Assembly (NCBI RefSeq): GCF_004120195.1
Contig: NZ_SCHN01000016.1
Span: forward strand, 78,900-142,899
From: Enterovibrio baiacu
GTDB taxonomy: Bacteria; Pseudomonadota; Gammaproteobacteria; Enterobacterales; Vibrionaceae
Direction of reading: 5' to 3'
Length of the DNA stretch: 64,000 nt
The notes beneath the pieces are model-generated. The model was not told the DNA's origin and did not search any database. It saw only the letters and a list, made by a program, of their open reading frames with translations. Position numbers and translations under genes: made by a program. Below, in pieces: positions 47,117 to 57,487 of the stretch. Each line of letters opens with the position of its first letter. The first letter of the stretch is position 1.

Positions 47117-48226
47117 GTGTTCAGCTATCGCTTGCGGATAGATTATCCGCTGTTTTTTGCGATTTGTGCCTTAATTGCCTTCGGATCGCTAAGTGTGTGG
47201 AGTGCAAGTGGCTATAGCTTGCCCATCCTAGAACGCCATTTGGCACGCGCCGCGTTGGCCATTTTAGCGCTGATTGGTTTATCGGCTATTCCTGCAAGAA
47301 GCTATAAAGATTTTGCCCCCAAGCTTTTCATTATTGCTGTGGTGTTGTTGGTTGGCGTTATCGTTGCCGGAGACACGGTAAATGGCGCAAAACGTTGGTT
47401 GGCGCTTGGCCCTATCCGTTTTCAACCTTCTGAACTGATCAAAGTGGCGATGCCAATGATGGTGGCATGGCTCATTGTCAAAGACCCTGGGCGACCGGGG
47501 CTTCAGAAAATCGCCATGTGCGCCTTGGTCACCGCGCTACCTGCGGGTTTGATTGTTATCCAACCTGACTTGGACGGCGCAATTTTCACCGTGATGTACG
47601 CACTGTTTGTGCTGTATTTGGCGGGCATGAGCTGGAAAATCATCGGATCCGTATTGGCAACCGTGGCGGCGGCTGTACCAGTGATGTGGTTTTTCTTTAT
47701 GAAAGACTACCAAAAAATGCGTGTTACCCAGTTTTTGAACCCTGAATCAGACCCTCTCGGGTCGGGCTATCAAATCATCCAATCTTTGATTGCGATTGGC
47801 TCTGGTGGCTTTAAAGGCAAAGGGTTCATGAGTGCAACCCAAGGGCAATTGGGCTTCATTCCTGAAAGCCACACTGACTTCATTTTCTCGACGTTTGCGG
47901 AAGAATGGGGTTATTTGGGTAGTGCGACCGTTATTTTGTTGTACTTGTTTATTTCAGGTCGAACCCTGTGGCTCGCGAGCCAAAGCCCATCGGCGTTTTC
48001 TCGTCTTGTGAGTGGTGCTCTGGCAATGAGTTTCTTCTTGTATGCCTTTATCAATCTCGGCATGGTGAGCGGGTTGCTTCCTGTGATGGGTAGTCCGTTG
48101 CCATTTATTAGCTACGGCGGCACGGCCATGATCACGCAGGGGGCCTGTTTTGGTATCATCATGGCGCTATGTTGTGGGGCACAACAAGCGGAAGCAACGT
48201 GGTCCCAACGCAGTTTTGCTCGCTAG
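47117..48226 (+). CDS. rodA: RodA/FtsW-family peptidoglycan polymerase (RodA-like)
   Basis: 369-residue SEDS-family protein with about ten membrane helices. Family motifs include NGAKRWLALGPIRFQPSEL (about residue 90), QPDLDGA (about 150) and the C-terminal SPLPFISYGGTAM, with FIFSTFAEEWGYLG between. SEDS proteins polymerise lipid II glycan with a cognate class B PBP. The start is GTG. No mrdA (PBP2) gene is nearby, unlike the usual rodA locus, so this may be a second copy; the neighbours are a DedA protein and PpiB. Confidence 0.87.
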   Translation: MFSYRLRIDYPLFFAICALIAFGSLSVWSASGYSLPILERHLARAALAILALIGLSAIPARSYKDFAPKLFIIAVVLLVGVIVAGDTVNGAKRWLALGPIRFQPSELIKVAMPMMVAWLIVKDPGRPGLQKIAMCALVTALPAGLIVIQPDLDGAIFTVMYALFVLYLAGMSWKIIGSVLATVAAAVPVMWFFFMKDYQKMRVTQFLNPESDPLGSGYQIIQSLIAIGSGGFKGKGFMSATQGQLGFIPESHTDFIFSTFAEEWGYLGSATVILLYLFISGRTLWLASQSPSAFSRLVSGALAMSFFLYAFINLGMVSGLLPVMGSPLPFISYGGTAMITQGACFGIIMALCCGAQQAEATWSQRSFAR

Positions 48227-48268
48227 TGGTTAGTGCGTTGAATACACCCTAACCGCATAGCAGAAATC

Positions 48269-48300
48269 AAAAAGGCAGGTTTAATCACCTGCCTTTTTTT
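48269..48300. terminator. Terminator after rodA
   Basis: AAAGGCAGGT / ACCTGCCTTT stem with A- and T-runs on the two sides. Confidence 0.88.
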
Positions 48301-48370
48301 GTCCGCTTTTCACTGAACGTTGTTTTACTTAACCCTGAATAAGGCTATGCAAAACACCAGCGAATCGATG

Positions 48371-48862
48371 TTATTTAATGGTTACGCTTTGGATAACGAT
48401 AGGATCCATTGGCACGTCATCGTGGCCAGCAACGCGTGTGGTCATCGCGTTACCAATGTTGTTTACCACATCCATGCCCATGGTCACTTTACCGAATACC
48501 GCATAGCCCCAACCCTGGTTGGTCGTTGCTGTGTGGTCGAGGAAATGGTTGTCTTCCAAGTTAATGAAGAACTGCGCGGTCGCTGAATGCGGGGCATCAG
48601 TACGCGCCATCGCGATAGAGCCCGTCACGTTCTTCAAACCACGGTTTGCTTCGTTCACAATGGCTTCGCGGGTAGGTTTTTCTTTCATTTTCGCGGTGAA
48701 ACCGCCGCCTTGGATCATGAAACCTTTGATCACACGGTGGAAAATCGTGTTGTCGTAGAAACCATCTTCGCAGTATTTCAGGAAGTTTTTAGACGTGACT
48801 GGCGCTTTGTCCATGTCGAGTTCGATTTCAATGTCGCCGAAGTTGGTAGAGAAAATAATCAT
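48371..48862 (-). CDS. ppiB: Peptidyl-prolyl isomerase B (cytoplasmic cyclophilin)
   Basis: 163-residue cyclophilin; E. coli PpiB has 164. It catalyses cis-trans isomerisation of proline bonds in the cytoplasm. Active-site motifs [15 protein letters not shown] (about 40-54) and [10 protein letters not shown] (about 96) are present, and there is no signal peptide. Convergent with rodA; a 138-bp gap separates it from the efflux operon. Confidence 0.94.
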   Translation of the reverse strand: MIIFSTNFGDIEIELDMDKAPVTSKNFLKYCEDGFYDNTIFHRVIKGFMIQGGGFTAKMKEKPTREAIVNEANRGLKNVTGSIAMARTDAPHSATAQFFINLEDNHFLDHTATTNQGWGYAVFGKVTMGMDVVNNIGNAMTTRVAGHDDVPMDPIVIQSVTIK

Positions 48863-49000
48863 AGGTCGTGACCGATAAGGGTTGAATCAAAGGGGCGCAG
48901 TATACGCAAAGCAAACGTACTCGCAAAGCCAAGATGTGGGCTAAGACGCGTCGTTCATGGCGTTTCCTGTGCTCGACATTCACGCCACCCACACGCGTAA

Positions 49001-52000
49001 TCAATGGCTTGGTTTAGGGGCCTCTTCACCAATTCCTTTATCGCCAAGCGCGACATCGTCGAGATCTGCATCGATACCGTCATGCAATGCTTCCTCTTCG
49101 GCTTCATCCATTTCCCCTTGGTGCAATTTGTGTTGATCCGCAATGAAGGTGTACATCACAGGCAGCACGAACAAGGTGAACAAGGTGCCCACGGCAAGGC
49201 CTGCCACGATCACTAACCCGATGTTGTAGCGCGATGCGGCACCGGCCCCTGTCGCGAACAGTAAGGGGATCAAACCAGCAATCATGGCTGACGTGGTCAT
49301 TAAAATTGGACGAAGACGCACGGTAGCCGCTTCAATGATCGCGGCTTGTTTGGATGCGCCTTTTAAGATTTGCTCTTCTTTGGCGACTTCACACATCAGA
49401 ATGCCGTGTTTGGTGATAAGCCCTACGAGGGTAATCAAACCGACCTGTGAATAGATGTTCATCGAGGTTTCACCTGAGATGTGCGTCCACCCCAAAGCAA
49501 TCAGCGCACCACTGATGGCGAGCGGCACAGTGAACATGATTACCAGTGGGTCTCGAACGCTTTCAAACTGGCTGGCGAGCACCAAGAAGATGATGGCCAA
49601 TGCCAGCGCGAAGGTTTGATACAAGGAGCTGCCTTCTTCTACGAATTGACGCGCTTCGCCCATAAAGGAGTAGGTGTAACCCTGCGGTAAGTCAGTGACC
49701 GCTAACCCCTCAAGGAAGGCGATGGTGTCGCCCATGGCGACATTGGGGGCGGGCACGGCCTCAATCGAAATGGAATTCATTTGGTTGTAGTGTGGCAGCG
49801 ACTTGGCTTGTCCATCGACAGTGAAACTGACCAAGCTGGAGAGAGGAATGGCGGAGCCATCTTGTGCCGTCACGTAGAATTTATTGATGCTGTGCGGATT
49901 AGCGCGGTTAACCCGATCAAGCTGCGGGATCACCTCATAAGAGCGGCCATCAATGTTCACGCGATTGATGTAGCCGCCACTCATCATGGTACCTAAGGTT
50001 GCGCCAATCTCTTGCATGGTGACGCCATATGCCCCCGCAGCATTTCGATCAATGTGCAAACGCACCAAGCCGGAATCATATTTTAAGTTGACGTCGGAAT
50101 AGACGAAAAGCGGACTGGCTTTCACTTTTTCTAGGATATTGTTGCCAATGCTGAACAAGGTTTCGAAATCAGCGGGGCTGGTGATCACGAACTGAACCGG
50201 TAAGCCGCCAGATGCGCCGGGCAGTGAAGGCATTTGGTAAGCCGTTGCATTGATCCCTGGAATATCTTTTGCCGCCTTATTGATGTTGGCGGAGATCTCT
50301 TTTTGGCTTAACGCTCTGTCACTCCAAGGAATCAAAGGGCCAATCGCGATGCCTTGGCTGCTGGTCGGCACGCCGACAAGGGCAAGCGATGCTTCTGCCT
50401 GTGGTTGATCCGCAATGATTTTCGCAATCAATTTCATGTTCGCTTGAATGTAATCGTTGTTTGATGTGGAAGGCGTGCTGCCAATGACCACGACGACGCC
50501 CTGGTCTTCATCAGGCGCAAGCTGCGAAGGCACAAAAGTAAACAACATGGGGAGTGCTATAAGCACAGCAATCGCAAAGGCCACCACAACGCGTTTGTGT
50601 TCCATGATGGCATGAAGGCCGTGCTGATAGCGCTGGGTTAATCCACCTAAGACACGTTCAACCGTGGCTTCAAAACGGCTCGGTTGGGTGTGCGGCTTGA
50701 GCATTTTGGAACACATCATGGGCGACAAAGTGAGCGCCACGAAGCCTGAGATAAACACAGCGCCAGCGAGGGTGAGCGCGAATTCTTTGAACAATGCGCC
50801 TGTGACGCCCCCCATCAGGGCAATGGGTGCGTAAACCGCGGCAAGGGTAATGGTCATGGATATGATGGGAACGGCGATTTCGCGGGTCGCTTCAAGCGTT
50901 GCTTTAAAGGGTTTTGTGCCCATCTTGATGTGTCGGTCGACGTTTTCTACCACCACGATGGCATCGTCCACCACAAGCCCGATGGCCAACACCATGGCGA
51001 GCAACGTCATCAAATTGAGCGTAAAGCCAAAGGCTTGCATGACGACAGCAACGCCAATGAGTGACAAAGGAATGGTAACAATAGGAATGACCACGGCGCG
51101 GAACGAACCCAAGAACAGCAAGATCACCACAATCACGATCAGTGCTGCTTCGCCGATGGTTTTCACGACTTCGTCGATTGAGTCTGTGATCGCCAGCGTG
51201 GAGTCATAAAGGACGCTGGCCTTCATGGTGGACGGCAGGTTTTTCTGGATGGAGGTGAATAAACCACTGATACCCGCTGCGACGTCCAACGGGTTGGCCG
51301 TTGGCGTGGCGTTAATGCCAATAATGACGGCTTCTCGCCCGTTGGCTAACGCGCGGAAACTGTCGTTACTTTTGCTCATGTTGACTTCGGCCACATCACT
51401 GAGCAGTACAACTTGGCCTTTCTGACTTTTGATGATGAGGTTGCGTAGCCCCTCTACCGTGTCGACTTGGCTGTCTATCGTGCTGTTTAGCACGGTGAAG
51501 TAGCTGCTGAATTGGCCGACGGCGGATTGGTAGTTATTTTGCTGCAAAATGCCGACAAGATCGGAGGTGGAAAGATCGTACTGGCCGAGTTTTTCTGGAT
51601 CCGGCCATATTCGCAACGCGAACGGTGCACCGCCCATCATGGAAATATTGGACACACCGTTAATGGTAGAAAGTTGAGGGTTCACCACCCGTTCTAGGTA
51701 GTCGGCGATTTGGCTGGAGTTGAGGTCTTCGCTGAAAAACGATAAATACATAATCGACGTTGTGGAACCTGTCGATGAGGTGACTGATGGGTCGTAGGCC
51801 TCTTGTGGCAATTGGTTTGTGACGGAGTTGATTTGGGACAGTACATTCGCGAGCGCTTCATCTGGATTGGTGTTCAGCATCATGTTCAACACGATACTCG
51901 AACTGCCAAGTTCGCTGGCTGAGGTCATGAAATCGAGGTTGTCCACTTGCGATAAGGCTTGTTCTAACGGTTGGGTGATAAAGCCTTCCACCAATTCAGC

Positions 52001-52165
52001 ATCAGCCCCCGGATACGCGGTGCCCACGGTGATAACGGTGTTTGTCATTTCAGGGTATTGGCGCACTTGCAGATCTTTTAAGGCATTCAAGCCGAGCAAA
52101 AGCAGCAAAATACTGAGGGATGCCGCCATCACGGGGCGGTAGATAAAAATGTCCGTAAATTTCAT
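49001..52165 (-). CDS. RND-family multidrug efflux permease
   Basis: 1054-residue inner-membrane proton antiporter of the HAE-1 (AcrB/MexB/Vme) type. The N-terminus MKFTDIFIYRPVMA is typical. The proton-relay DD lies in LAIGLVVDDAIVVVENVDRH (about residue 400), and the two large periplasmic loops and 12 TM segments fit the family length. The C-terminus carries a long acidic tail (EMDEAEEEALHDGIDADLDD). The adaptor gene ends 11 bp upstream of it; no outer-membrane TolC-like gene is adjacent, so it probably uses a shared TolC. Confidence 0.93.
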   Translation of the reverse strand: MKFTDIFIYRPVMAASLSILLLLLGLNALKDLQVRQYPEMTNTVITVGTAYPGADAELVEGFITQPLEQALSQVDNLDFMTSASELGSSSIVLNMMLNTNPDEALANVLSQINSVTNQLPQEAYDPSVTSSTGSTTSIMYLSFFSEDLNSSQIADYLERVVNPQLSTINGVSNISMMGGAPFALRIWPDPEKLGQYDLSTSDLVGILQQNNYQSAVGQFSSYFTVLNSTIDSQVDTVEGLRNLIIKSQKGQVVLLSDVAEVNMSKSNDSFRALANGREAVIIGINATPTANPLDVAAGISGLFTSIQKNLPSTMKASVLYDSTLAITDSIDEVVKTIGEAALIVIVVILLFLGSFRAVVIPIVTIPLSLIGVAVVMQAFGFTLNLMTLLAMVLAIGLVVDDAIVVVENVDRHIKMGTKPFKATLEATREIAVPIISMTITLAAVYAPIALMGGVTGALFKEFALTLAGAVFISGFVALTLSPMMCSKMLKPHTQPSRFEATVERVLGGLTQRYQHGLHAIMEHKRVVVAFAIAVLIALPMLFTFVPSQLAPDEDQGVVVVIGSTPSTSNNDYIQANMKLIAKIIADQPQAEASLALVGVPTSSQGIAIGPLIPWSDRALSQKEISANINKAAKDIPGINATAYQMPSLPGASGGLPVQFVITSPADFETLFSIGNNILEKVKASPLFVYSDVNLKYDSGLVRLHIDRNAAGAYGVTMQEIGATLGTMMSGGYINRVNIDGRSYEVIPQLDRVNRANPHSINKFYVTAQDGSAIPLSSLVSFTVDGQAKSLPHYNQMNSISIEAVPAPNVAMGDTIAFLEGLAVTDLPQGYTYSFMGEARQFVEEGSSLYQTFALALAIIFLVLASQFESVRDPLVIMFTVPLAISGALIALGWTHISGETSMNIYSQVGLITLVGLITKHGILMCEVAKEEQILKGASKQAAIIEAATVRLRPILMTTSAMIAGLIPLLFATGAGAASRYNIGLVIVAGLAVGTLFTLFVLPVMYTFIADQHKLHQGEMDEAEEEALHDGIDADLDDVALGDKGIGEEAPKPSH

Positions 52166-52176
52166 CGTCTGACTCC

Positions 52177-53280
52177 TTACAACTGCGGCATGGAATCAGG
52201 AACAGAAATGGGGTTGGGCACGATCTTCACTTTGGTGTTGTTGCCCAAGTTCAAAATGCCTGTGGTGACGACGTCTTCATCAAATTTCAGTGCCCCCGAC
52301 ACCAAGGCATCGTTGCCACTGCGTGCAATCACGTCAACCGTGATTTGTCTGACCCGAGTTTCATCCTCTTTCTTTTCCGCGACATACACAGAGTTGCCGT
52401 ATAAGGCGAAGACGATGGCGGTTTGAGGAACGACAAATTGCTTGTCCAAATCAGCGAGCGCAACGGCGACATCAGCAAACATGCCGCCGCGTAGTGATCT
52501 GTCTTCGTTGGGGAGTTCAGCTTGAATGGCGACTAGCCCGGTTTGGGCGTTGACCACGGGTTCGATGGCGTTGATTTTCCCTTCATAAGTGCGGTCGGGG
52601 TAGGCTTCCACGGTCAGTGAAATAGGCTGACCAATACTGACTTTACCGAGTTCAGATTGCGGAACACTGAATCGTACTCGCATGACAGACAAATCTTCGA
52701 GGCGAACAATGTCAGTGCCGGCCGAGGCATATTGGCCGAGATTGACGTTGCGAATACCGAGCAAGCCATTAAACGGGGCTTTGATTTCCCGAAGGGCGAT
52801 AGTGGCTTGCAAGCTTTCAATGCTCGCAAGTAGCGTTTCGTACTTTGACTGCGCCGCTTCAACGCTTTGTTCTGATACTGAGCGCTCTTTGTAGAGCTTG
52901 ACGAGGCGGTTGTAGTCGTCACGTACTGACGGCAATTGCACTTGTTGCGCTTTTAAATCTGCGGCTTGTACAGACGCGTCAAGGTTGACCAATACGGTGC
53001 CTTTTTCCACTGATTGACCGTTTTCAAAGTTAATGCCCGTGACGATACCAGCAACTTCGTTGGAAATATCGACCCCTTGGTTTGGCTCTATAAAACCGAT
53101 GGCATTGATACTTTGTGGCCACACCGTTGGTGTGAGCGTTTCGACTGTCACCGGATAAACGGGTTCTGGCAAGTTGGCGAGGGTGTTTTCAATCTTATTG
53201 TTCACGAAAAGGTTAAAGCCAATAACGGTGCCAAATGCGAGCACGACGATCACCAACATTCCTAAGACCCATTTGTTCAT
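52177..53280 (-). CDS. RND efflux periplasmic adaptor subunit
   Basis: 367 residues from the ATG at 53280, preceded by GGAGAG; an in-frame extension to 53460 is not credible. An N-terminal anchor (WVLGMLVIVVLAFGTVIGF) precedes a lipoyl/barrel-sandwich hybrid domain (VDISNEVAGIVTGINFENGQSVEKG), a helical hairpin (about 100-165) and a beta-barrel, the membrane-fusion protein fold. It links the RND permease to an outer-membrane channel. First gene of a two-gene operon. Confidence 0.92.
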   Translation of the reverse strand: MNKWVLGMLVIVVLAFGTVIGFNLFVNNKIENTLANLPEPVYPVTVETLTPTVWPQSINAIGFIEPNQGVDISNEVAGIVTGINFENGQSVEKGTVLVNLDASVQAADLKAQQVQLPSVRDDYNRLVKLYKERSVSEQSVEAAQSKYETLLASIESLQATIALREIKAPFNGLLGIRNVNLGQYASAGTDIVRLEDLSVMRVRFSVPQSELGKVSIGQPISLTVEAYPDRTYEGKINAIEPVVNAQTGLVAIQAELPNEDRSLRGGMFADVAVALADLDKQFVVPQTAIVFALYGNSVYVAEKKEDETRVRQITVDVIARSGNDALVSGALKFDEDVVTTGILNLGNNTKVKIVPNPISVPDSMPQL

Positions 53281-53696
53281 GCGTGACTCTCCATGCTCGA
53301 TGTTGTGCGAGGAGAGAAGGGAAGGTGTGGATGTGCACCTGTAAAATAGGGTGATTGAATGCCCATTTTTATTGCCTCTCCTGTGCGGTACGAAAAGTAT
53401 AAGCAACCTGTCACTCAGGGGTGTTTCCTTCTTGGGACGAATGAAACGGGAAATGTGCACGCTATGAGGGCAATCTTTGGACGGTTAAAAATGAACAATA
53501 AATCAGACAGTTGAAAGGGTTGAATAAATCAGGGTGATGATGAAATGCAGATGTGGGTGTTCAACATGGTCAATGAAAGCGCGAAAAAGGAGGTATTGCA
53601 CCTCCTTTATTTTCGAATTGAGCGTTTAAAAACGATCTTGCTGTTTAGCTTGACGCGTTTCAGTAAACAGCCACGAATTCCGTCGTGGCGAGGTGT
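53281..53696. other. Intergenic region between efflux operon and proX-like gene
   Basis: About 416 bp containing the efflux promoter and hairpins near its right end. No gene supported. GCCACGAATTCCGTCGTGGC (53670-53689) forms an inverted repeat just before the proX-like stop. Confidence 0.5.
53586..53608 (-). terminator. Terminator of the proX-like gene
   Basis: AAAGGAGG / CCTCCTTT stem preceded by AAAAA on plus, giving a U-run on the minus-strand transcript about 90 bp past the proX-like stop. Confidence 0.75.
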
Positions 53697-54683
53697 TTAC
53701 AGCGCGTCTTTTACCTTCGCGGCAACGTCAGCAGGCACCCATTGGCTCCAAAGCTGTGGGTAGGATTCAAGGAACTCTAGCGCGGCGATTTCGCCATCCG
53801 CTTGGTTTTCTTCCATCCATGCCATCATCGCGCTCATGTCTGCATTCGGGTACGCACGATTTGCGATGTATGCATAAGCCTCAGGCGATTCCGTTGCGAA
53901 CGATTCGGTGGTGATGGTGTTTACCGCAGACGGTGGGTAAGCCGTCACTTTTGGCGACTCACAGCCTTCTTGTGTAATACACGCTTCATAGTGCGCCGGA
54001 TCGGCTTCAACACCGAAATCGACTTTCACCATGTCGTAGCGACCAAGTACAGGGGTCGGTGACCAGTAGTAACCAAACCAAGGTTTCTCTCGGTCATACG
54101 CACGGGCAATTGAACCTGCCAGCGCTGCGCCTGAACCTGGGTCGACCAACTCAAACCCTGCTTCTTCAAGATTAAGTGCATTAAACAGGTGCCCTGCAGT
54201 GATTTGGCACGTCCAACCTGATGGGCAAGTCATAAAGCCTGATTTGCTATCATCTTCTGGGTGAGGGAAGAGCTTAGCATTCGCTTTCACACCTTCGATT
54301 GTCGCCAGCTCAGGGTGTTTGTCGACCATGTATTTCGGCACCCAAAACCCTTCTTCACCGCCTTCAGCAAACGCTTTACCGGCAAAACGGAGTTTCTTCT
54401 CGTTCACGCCTTTTTCGAGCATTTCTTTGTGTGAGTTGCTCCAGAATTCCGGCGCAATGTCTGGCTCGCCTTTTTCTGTCATGGAGATCCCCGTTGGCAT
54501 GGTGTCGCCCGGCACGAGTTCGGCGTCACAGCCGTAGCCGTTCTCAAGGATAAACTTATCCACGTTTGCCATGAGCGTGGCGGAATTCCAGTTCATGTCT
54601 GCAATGGTGACATTGCCACATTCATCAGCGGAAGCGAAAGGAGAGAGAGCTAGCAGCGCAAGCGGAAGATAGCGTTTTTGCAT
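53697..54683 (-). CDS. ProX-like glycine betaine/choline-type substrate-binding protein
   Basis: 328-residue periplasmic binding protein with a Sec signal (MQKRYLPLALLALSPFASA). OpuAC-fold features: NVTIADMNWNSATL, APEFWSNSHKEM and PWFGYYWSPTPVLGRYDM, supplying the aromatic residues that cage quaternary amines. Six cysteines, including FMTCPSGWTCQ, suggest disulfides. No OpuA/ProVW permease or ATPase for this family is adjacent, so it is an orphan that may serve a transporter elsewhere. It diverges from a Pot-like ABC operon. Confidence 0.8.
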   Translation of the reverse strand: MQKRYLPLALLALSPFASADECGNVTIADMNWNSATLMANVDKFILENGYGCDAELVPGDTMPTGISMTEKGEPDIAPEFWSNSHKEMLEKGVNEKKLRFAGKAFAEGGEEGFWVPKYMVDKHPELATIEGVKANAKLFPHPEDDSKSGFMTCPSGWTCQITAGHLFNALNLEEAGFELVDPGSGAALAGSIARAYDREKPWFGYYWSPTPVLGRYDMVKVDFGVEADPAHYEACITQEGCESPKVTAYPPSAVNTITTESFATESPEAYAYIANRAYPNADMSAMMAWMEENQADGEIAALEFLESYPQLWSQWVPADVAAKVKDAL

Positions 54684-54973
54684 GTAAAAATCTCCGGCAG
54701 TCGACGATGTTCGTCTTGTTATTTTATTGGGTGTATTCAGGGTATTCCCATCGGTGAAAAGACGATAACAAAGTGTGTAAACGAAGCGTGTGAATTTAGT
54801 CGTAATCGTGATGTTTGTTAGATTTTGCTAATTCAAAGTTAAAAATGAGTGTTTCATGATTGGGAGCCTGATGAATTGATCAGTCTCTCATTGGGGGGGT
54901 ATGCACTTTGATCAATGTTAACACCGTGTTATAGGCTCTATGTTGGTTAGACGTGTAAAGGATGATAGTCACC

Positions 54974-56122
54974 ATGCAAGACGCAGGGAACGGACAAGGA
55001 AATACCCGCGGAATCCATCAAGAACAGACAAGCGACAGTGGTTCTCCTTTTGTGCGTTTCGACAATGTTCAAAAGAGCTATGACGGCAGAAGTTTAGTCG
55101 TCAAAGGGTTTGACCTTGATATTCAACAAGGTGAGTTCATTACTCTGCTTGGCCCATCTGGTTCGGGTAAATCGACTGTTCTGATGATGATGGCGGGTTT
55201 CGAACAGCCTACTCATGGAGAAATTTACCTAAACAACCAACCCATTAAGACGCTGCCTCCGCACAAACGCGGCATTGGGTTGGTATTCCAAAACTACGCC
55301 CTGTTTCCCCACATGACGGTGGAAGAAAACCTCGCCTTTCCCTTGCAAGTACGCAATCTCTCCAAATCTGACATCGAGAAGAAAGTGAAGCGCGCGCTTG
55401 ATATGGTGCGCCTGTCTGATTTTGGGCATCGTCGCCCCGCGCACCTTTCGGGTGGTCAGCAACAGCGTGTTGCCGTGGCGCGAGCGTTGGTGTTTGAGCC
55501 TGAATTGGTATTGATGGATGAACCACTTGGCGCGTTGGACAAGAACCTGCGTGAAGAGATGCAATACGAAATCAAACACATCCAGCAAGATCTTGGCGTG
55601 ACCATGATCTACGTGACTCATGATCAATCTGAAGCGCTAACCATGTCTGACCGCATTGCCGTGTTTAACGATGGTGTGGTGCAACAATTGGCGACACCAG
55701 AAGAGCTGTATGAACGTCCTGTAAACGCGTTCGTTGCGCAATTTATTGGCGAGAACAATCGCTTGAAAGGCGATGTCATTGAGCTAAACGATGTGCAGTG
55801 CCGCGTGAAAGTGCCTAATGGCGACATCATTACGGCCAAACCTGTTGCGGTAGACAGCATGGGTTCACAATCAACCTTGTCGCTTCGCCCAGAACGTATC
55901 GTCATCAACCCTGAAGATGGCGCATTGGCGAATGTCTTTGACGCCAAAGTCGAAGAGGTGATTTACCTCGGCGACCACCTACGCACCCGCGTGAATGTGT
56001 GCGAAAACAGCGAATTTATTATCAAAACCCCCAATGCCGATGGTCACCCAAATTTACGCCGTGGAGAAATGATCCGCGTCGGTTGGGCAGAAGAAGATTG
56101 CCGCGCATTGGATGCCTCTTAG
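54974..56122 (+). CDS. ABC transporter ATP-binding protein, PotA-like
   Basis: 382 residues from the ATG at 54974, whose ribosome-binding site AAGGA is 12 bp upstream; an ATG at 54962 is too close to it. Walker A GPSGSGKST, signature LSGGQQQRV and Walker B LVLMDEPLGALD with YVTHDQSEALTMS are intact. The C-terminal TOBE domain (about 275-380) is of PotA/FbpC type. It starts an operon with a family-1 solute-binding protein and two permeases of spermidine/putrescine type. Confidence 0.9.
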   Translation: MQDAGNGQGNTRGIHQEQTSDSGSPFVRFDNVQKSYDGRSLVVKGFDLDIQQGEFITLLGPSGSGKSTVLMMMAGFEQPTHGEIYLNNQPIKTLPPHKRGIGLVFQNYALFPHMTVEENLAFPLQVRNLSKSDIEKKVKRALDMVRLSDFGHRRPAHLSGGQQQRVAVARALVFEPELVLMDEPLGALDKNLREEMQYEIKHIQQDLGVTMIYVTHDQSEALTMSDRIAVFNDGVVQQLATPEELYERPVNAFVAQFIGENNRLKGDVIELNDVQCRVKVPNGDIITAKPVAVDSMGSQSTLSLRPERIVINPEDGALANVFDAKVEEVIYLGDHLRTRVNVCENSEFIIKTPNADGHPNLRRGEMIRVGWAEEDCRALDAS

Positions 56123-56329
56123 CATGACGCCTTCTTGTTCAAATTGGCGTATTTGCCCAGTTTGAACGTGACGTAAAAACGTAAAACACACGGAAAACGA
56201 GGACTGAAAGACGGGCACTCAGGAACGCAGTTTTTTGCATGGCATGAAAGCAGGTTATTGATGCCATCCAAAAGTGGATTCCTACACCTGTCTAGACGTA
56301 AACAAGCGATAGACTTGAGGAAGAAAACA

Positions 56330-57415
56330 ATGAAAAAACTCGCGTTGCAAGTTGCAATCCTGGCAGGACTAACGGGTGCTGCATCCGCGTCTTTTGCAGA
56401 AGAGTCGTTAAATATTGTGTCTTGGGGCGGTGCGTATACTGCCAGCCAAACCAAGGCATACCATGAACCATGGACGGCAAAAACGGGTCAGAAGGTTGTC
56501 AATATTGATAAATCTCAGAACGGCCTTTCTGGCCTGCGTGCGCAAGTGGAAGCAGGCAATGTTAGCTGGGATTTGGTAGACATTCTGCCATCTGATGCCA
56601 TTGTTGCGTGTGATGAAGGCTTGGCTGAGCCACTTGATCACGATGTATTGCTTGCCGCTTCGCCAGATGGCATGCCAGCGACAAAAGACTTCCTTGCTGG
56701 CTCTTTGAGCGAGTGTTTTGTTCCTTCGATCGTTTACTCGAACATTGTTGCCTTCAACACTGAAATGTTTAAGGGCAAACAGCCGAACTCTATCAATGAC
56801 GTATTTGACCTGAAGAAATTCCCAGGCAAGCGTTCGCTTCAGAAAAAACCTATCAACAACCTTGAGTGGGCATTGATTGCAGACGGCGTTCCTGCAGGCG
56901 AAGTCTACGATGTGCTCAGCACAGAAGAAGGCGTTCAACGTGCCTTTAAGAAACTCGACACCATTAAAGATTCTGTCATTTGGTGGGAAGAGGGTGCTCA
57001 GCCGCCACAGCTTCTTGCAGATAAAGAAGTGGCCTTTGCCTCTGCGTACAACGGCCGTATCTTTAACGCGGCGGTGAATGAGAAGCAGCCGTTTGACATC
57101 ATTTGGGACGGCCAAGTGTTTGAGCTAGACGGTTGGGTTGTGCCAAAAGGGAAACTCGACAAAGTGAAAGATTACCTGCGCTTTGCGACGGACTCTCAGC
57201 GTCTGGCTGATCAAGCGAAATACATTTCGTATGGCCCAGCACGAAACTCTTCTGCAGCGATGGTAACAACGCACGCTGACACGGGCATCGACATGAAACC
57301 GCACATGCCAACCTTTGGGCCTAACTTCAGCACAGCGATTCCAAAAGATGATGAATTCTGGGCTGATAATGGTGATGAACTAGCACAACGCTTTAATGCG
57401 TGGTTAGTACAGTAA
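56330..57415 (+). CDS. Polyamine/opine-type ABC substrate-binding protein (PotD-like)
   Basis: 361 residues from the ATG at 56330 (GAGGAAG ribosome-binding site), with a clear signal peptide ending in SFA. The mature fold fits PotD/PotF relatives: LNIVSWGGAYTASQTKAYHEPW, WDLVDILPSDAIVACDEG and WALIADGVPAGEVYDVL. The ligand cannot be fixed; polyamine, gamma-aminobutyrate or opine-like amines are possible. The longer frame beginning at 56258 is rejected because it buries the signal. It follows the ATPase gene by 207 bp. Confidence 0.85.
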   Translation: MKKLALQVAILAGLTGAASASFAEESLNIVSWGGAYTASQTKAYHEPWTAKTGQKVVNIDKSQNGLSGLRAQVEAGNVSWDLVDILPSDAIVACDEGLAEPLDHDVLLAASPDGMPATKDFLAGSLSECFVPSIVYSNIVAFNTEMFKGKQPNSINDVFDLKKFPGKRSLQKKPINNLEWALIADGVPAGEVYDVLSTEEGVQRAFKKLDTIKDSVIWWEEGAQPPQLLADKEVAFASAYNGRIFNAAVNEKQPFDIIWDGQVFELDGWVVPKGKLDKVKDYLRFATDSQRLADQAKYISYGPARNSSAAMVTTHADTGIDMKPHMPTFGPNFSTAIPKDDEFWADNGDELAQRFNAWLVQ

Positions 57416-57427
57416 CGTAACAACAAG

Positions 57428-57462
57428 TCGGCGGATGACGGACGGTTATCCGCCGATTTTTT
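57428..57462 (+). terminator. Attenuator-like hairpin inside the Pot-like operon
   Basis: TCGGCGGAT / ATCCGCCGA with six T after it, between the binding-protein gene and the permease genes. As a terminator it would lower permease expression relative to the binding protein. Confidence 0.75.
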
Positions 57463-57487
57463 GTGAACCAGAGGTTGGAGAGAGCAC

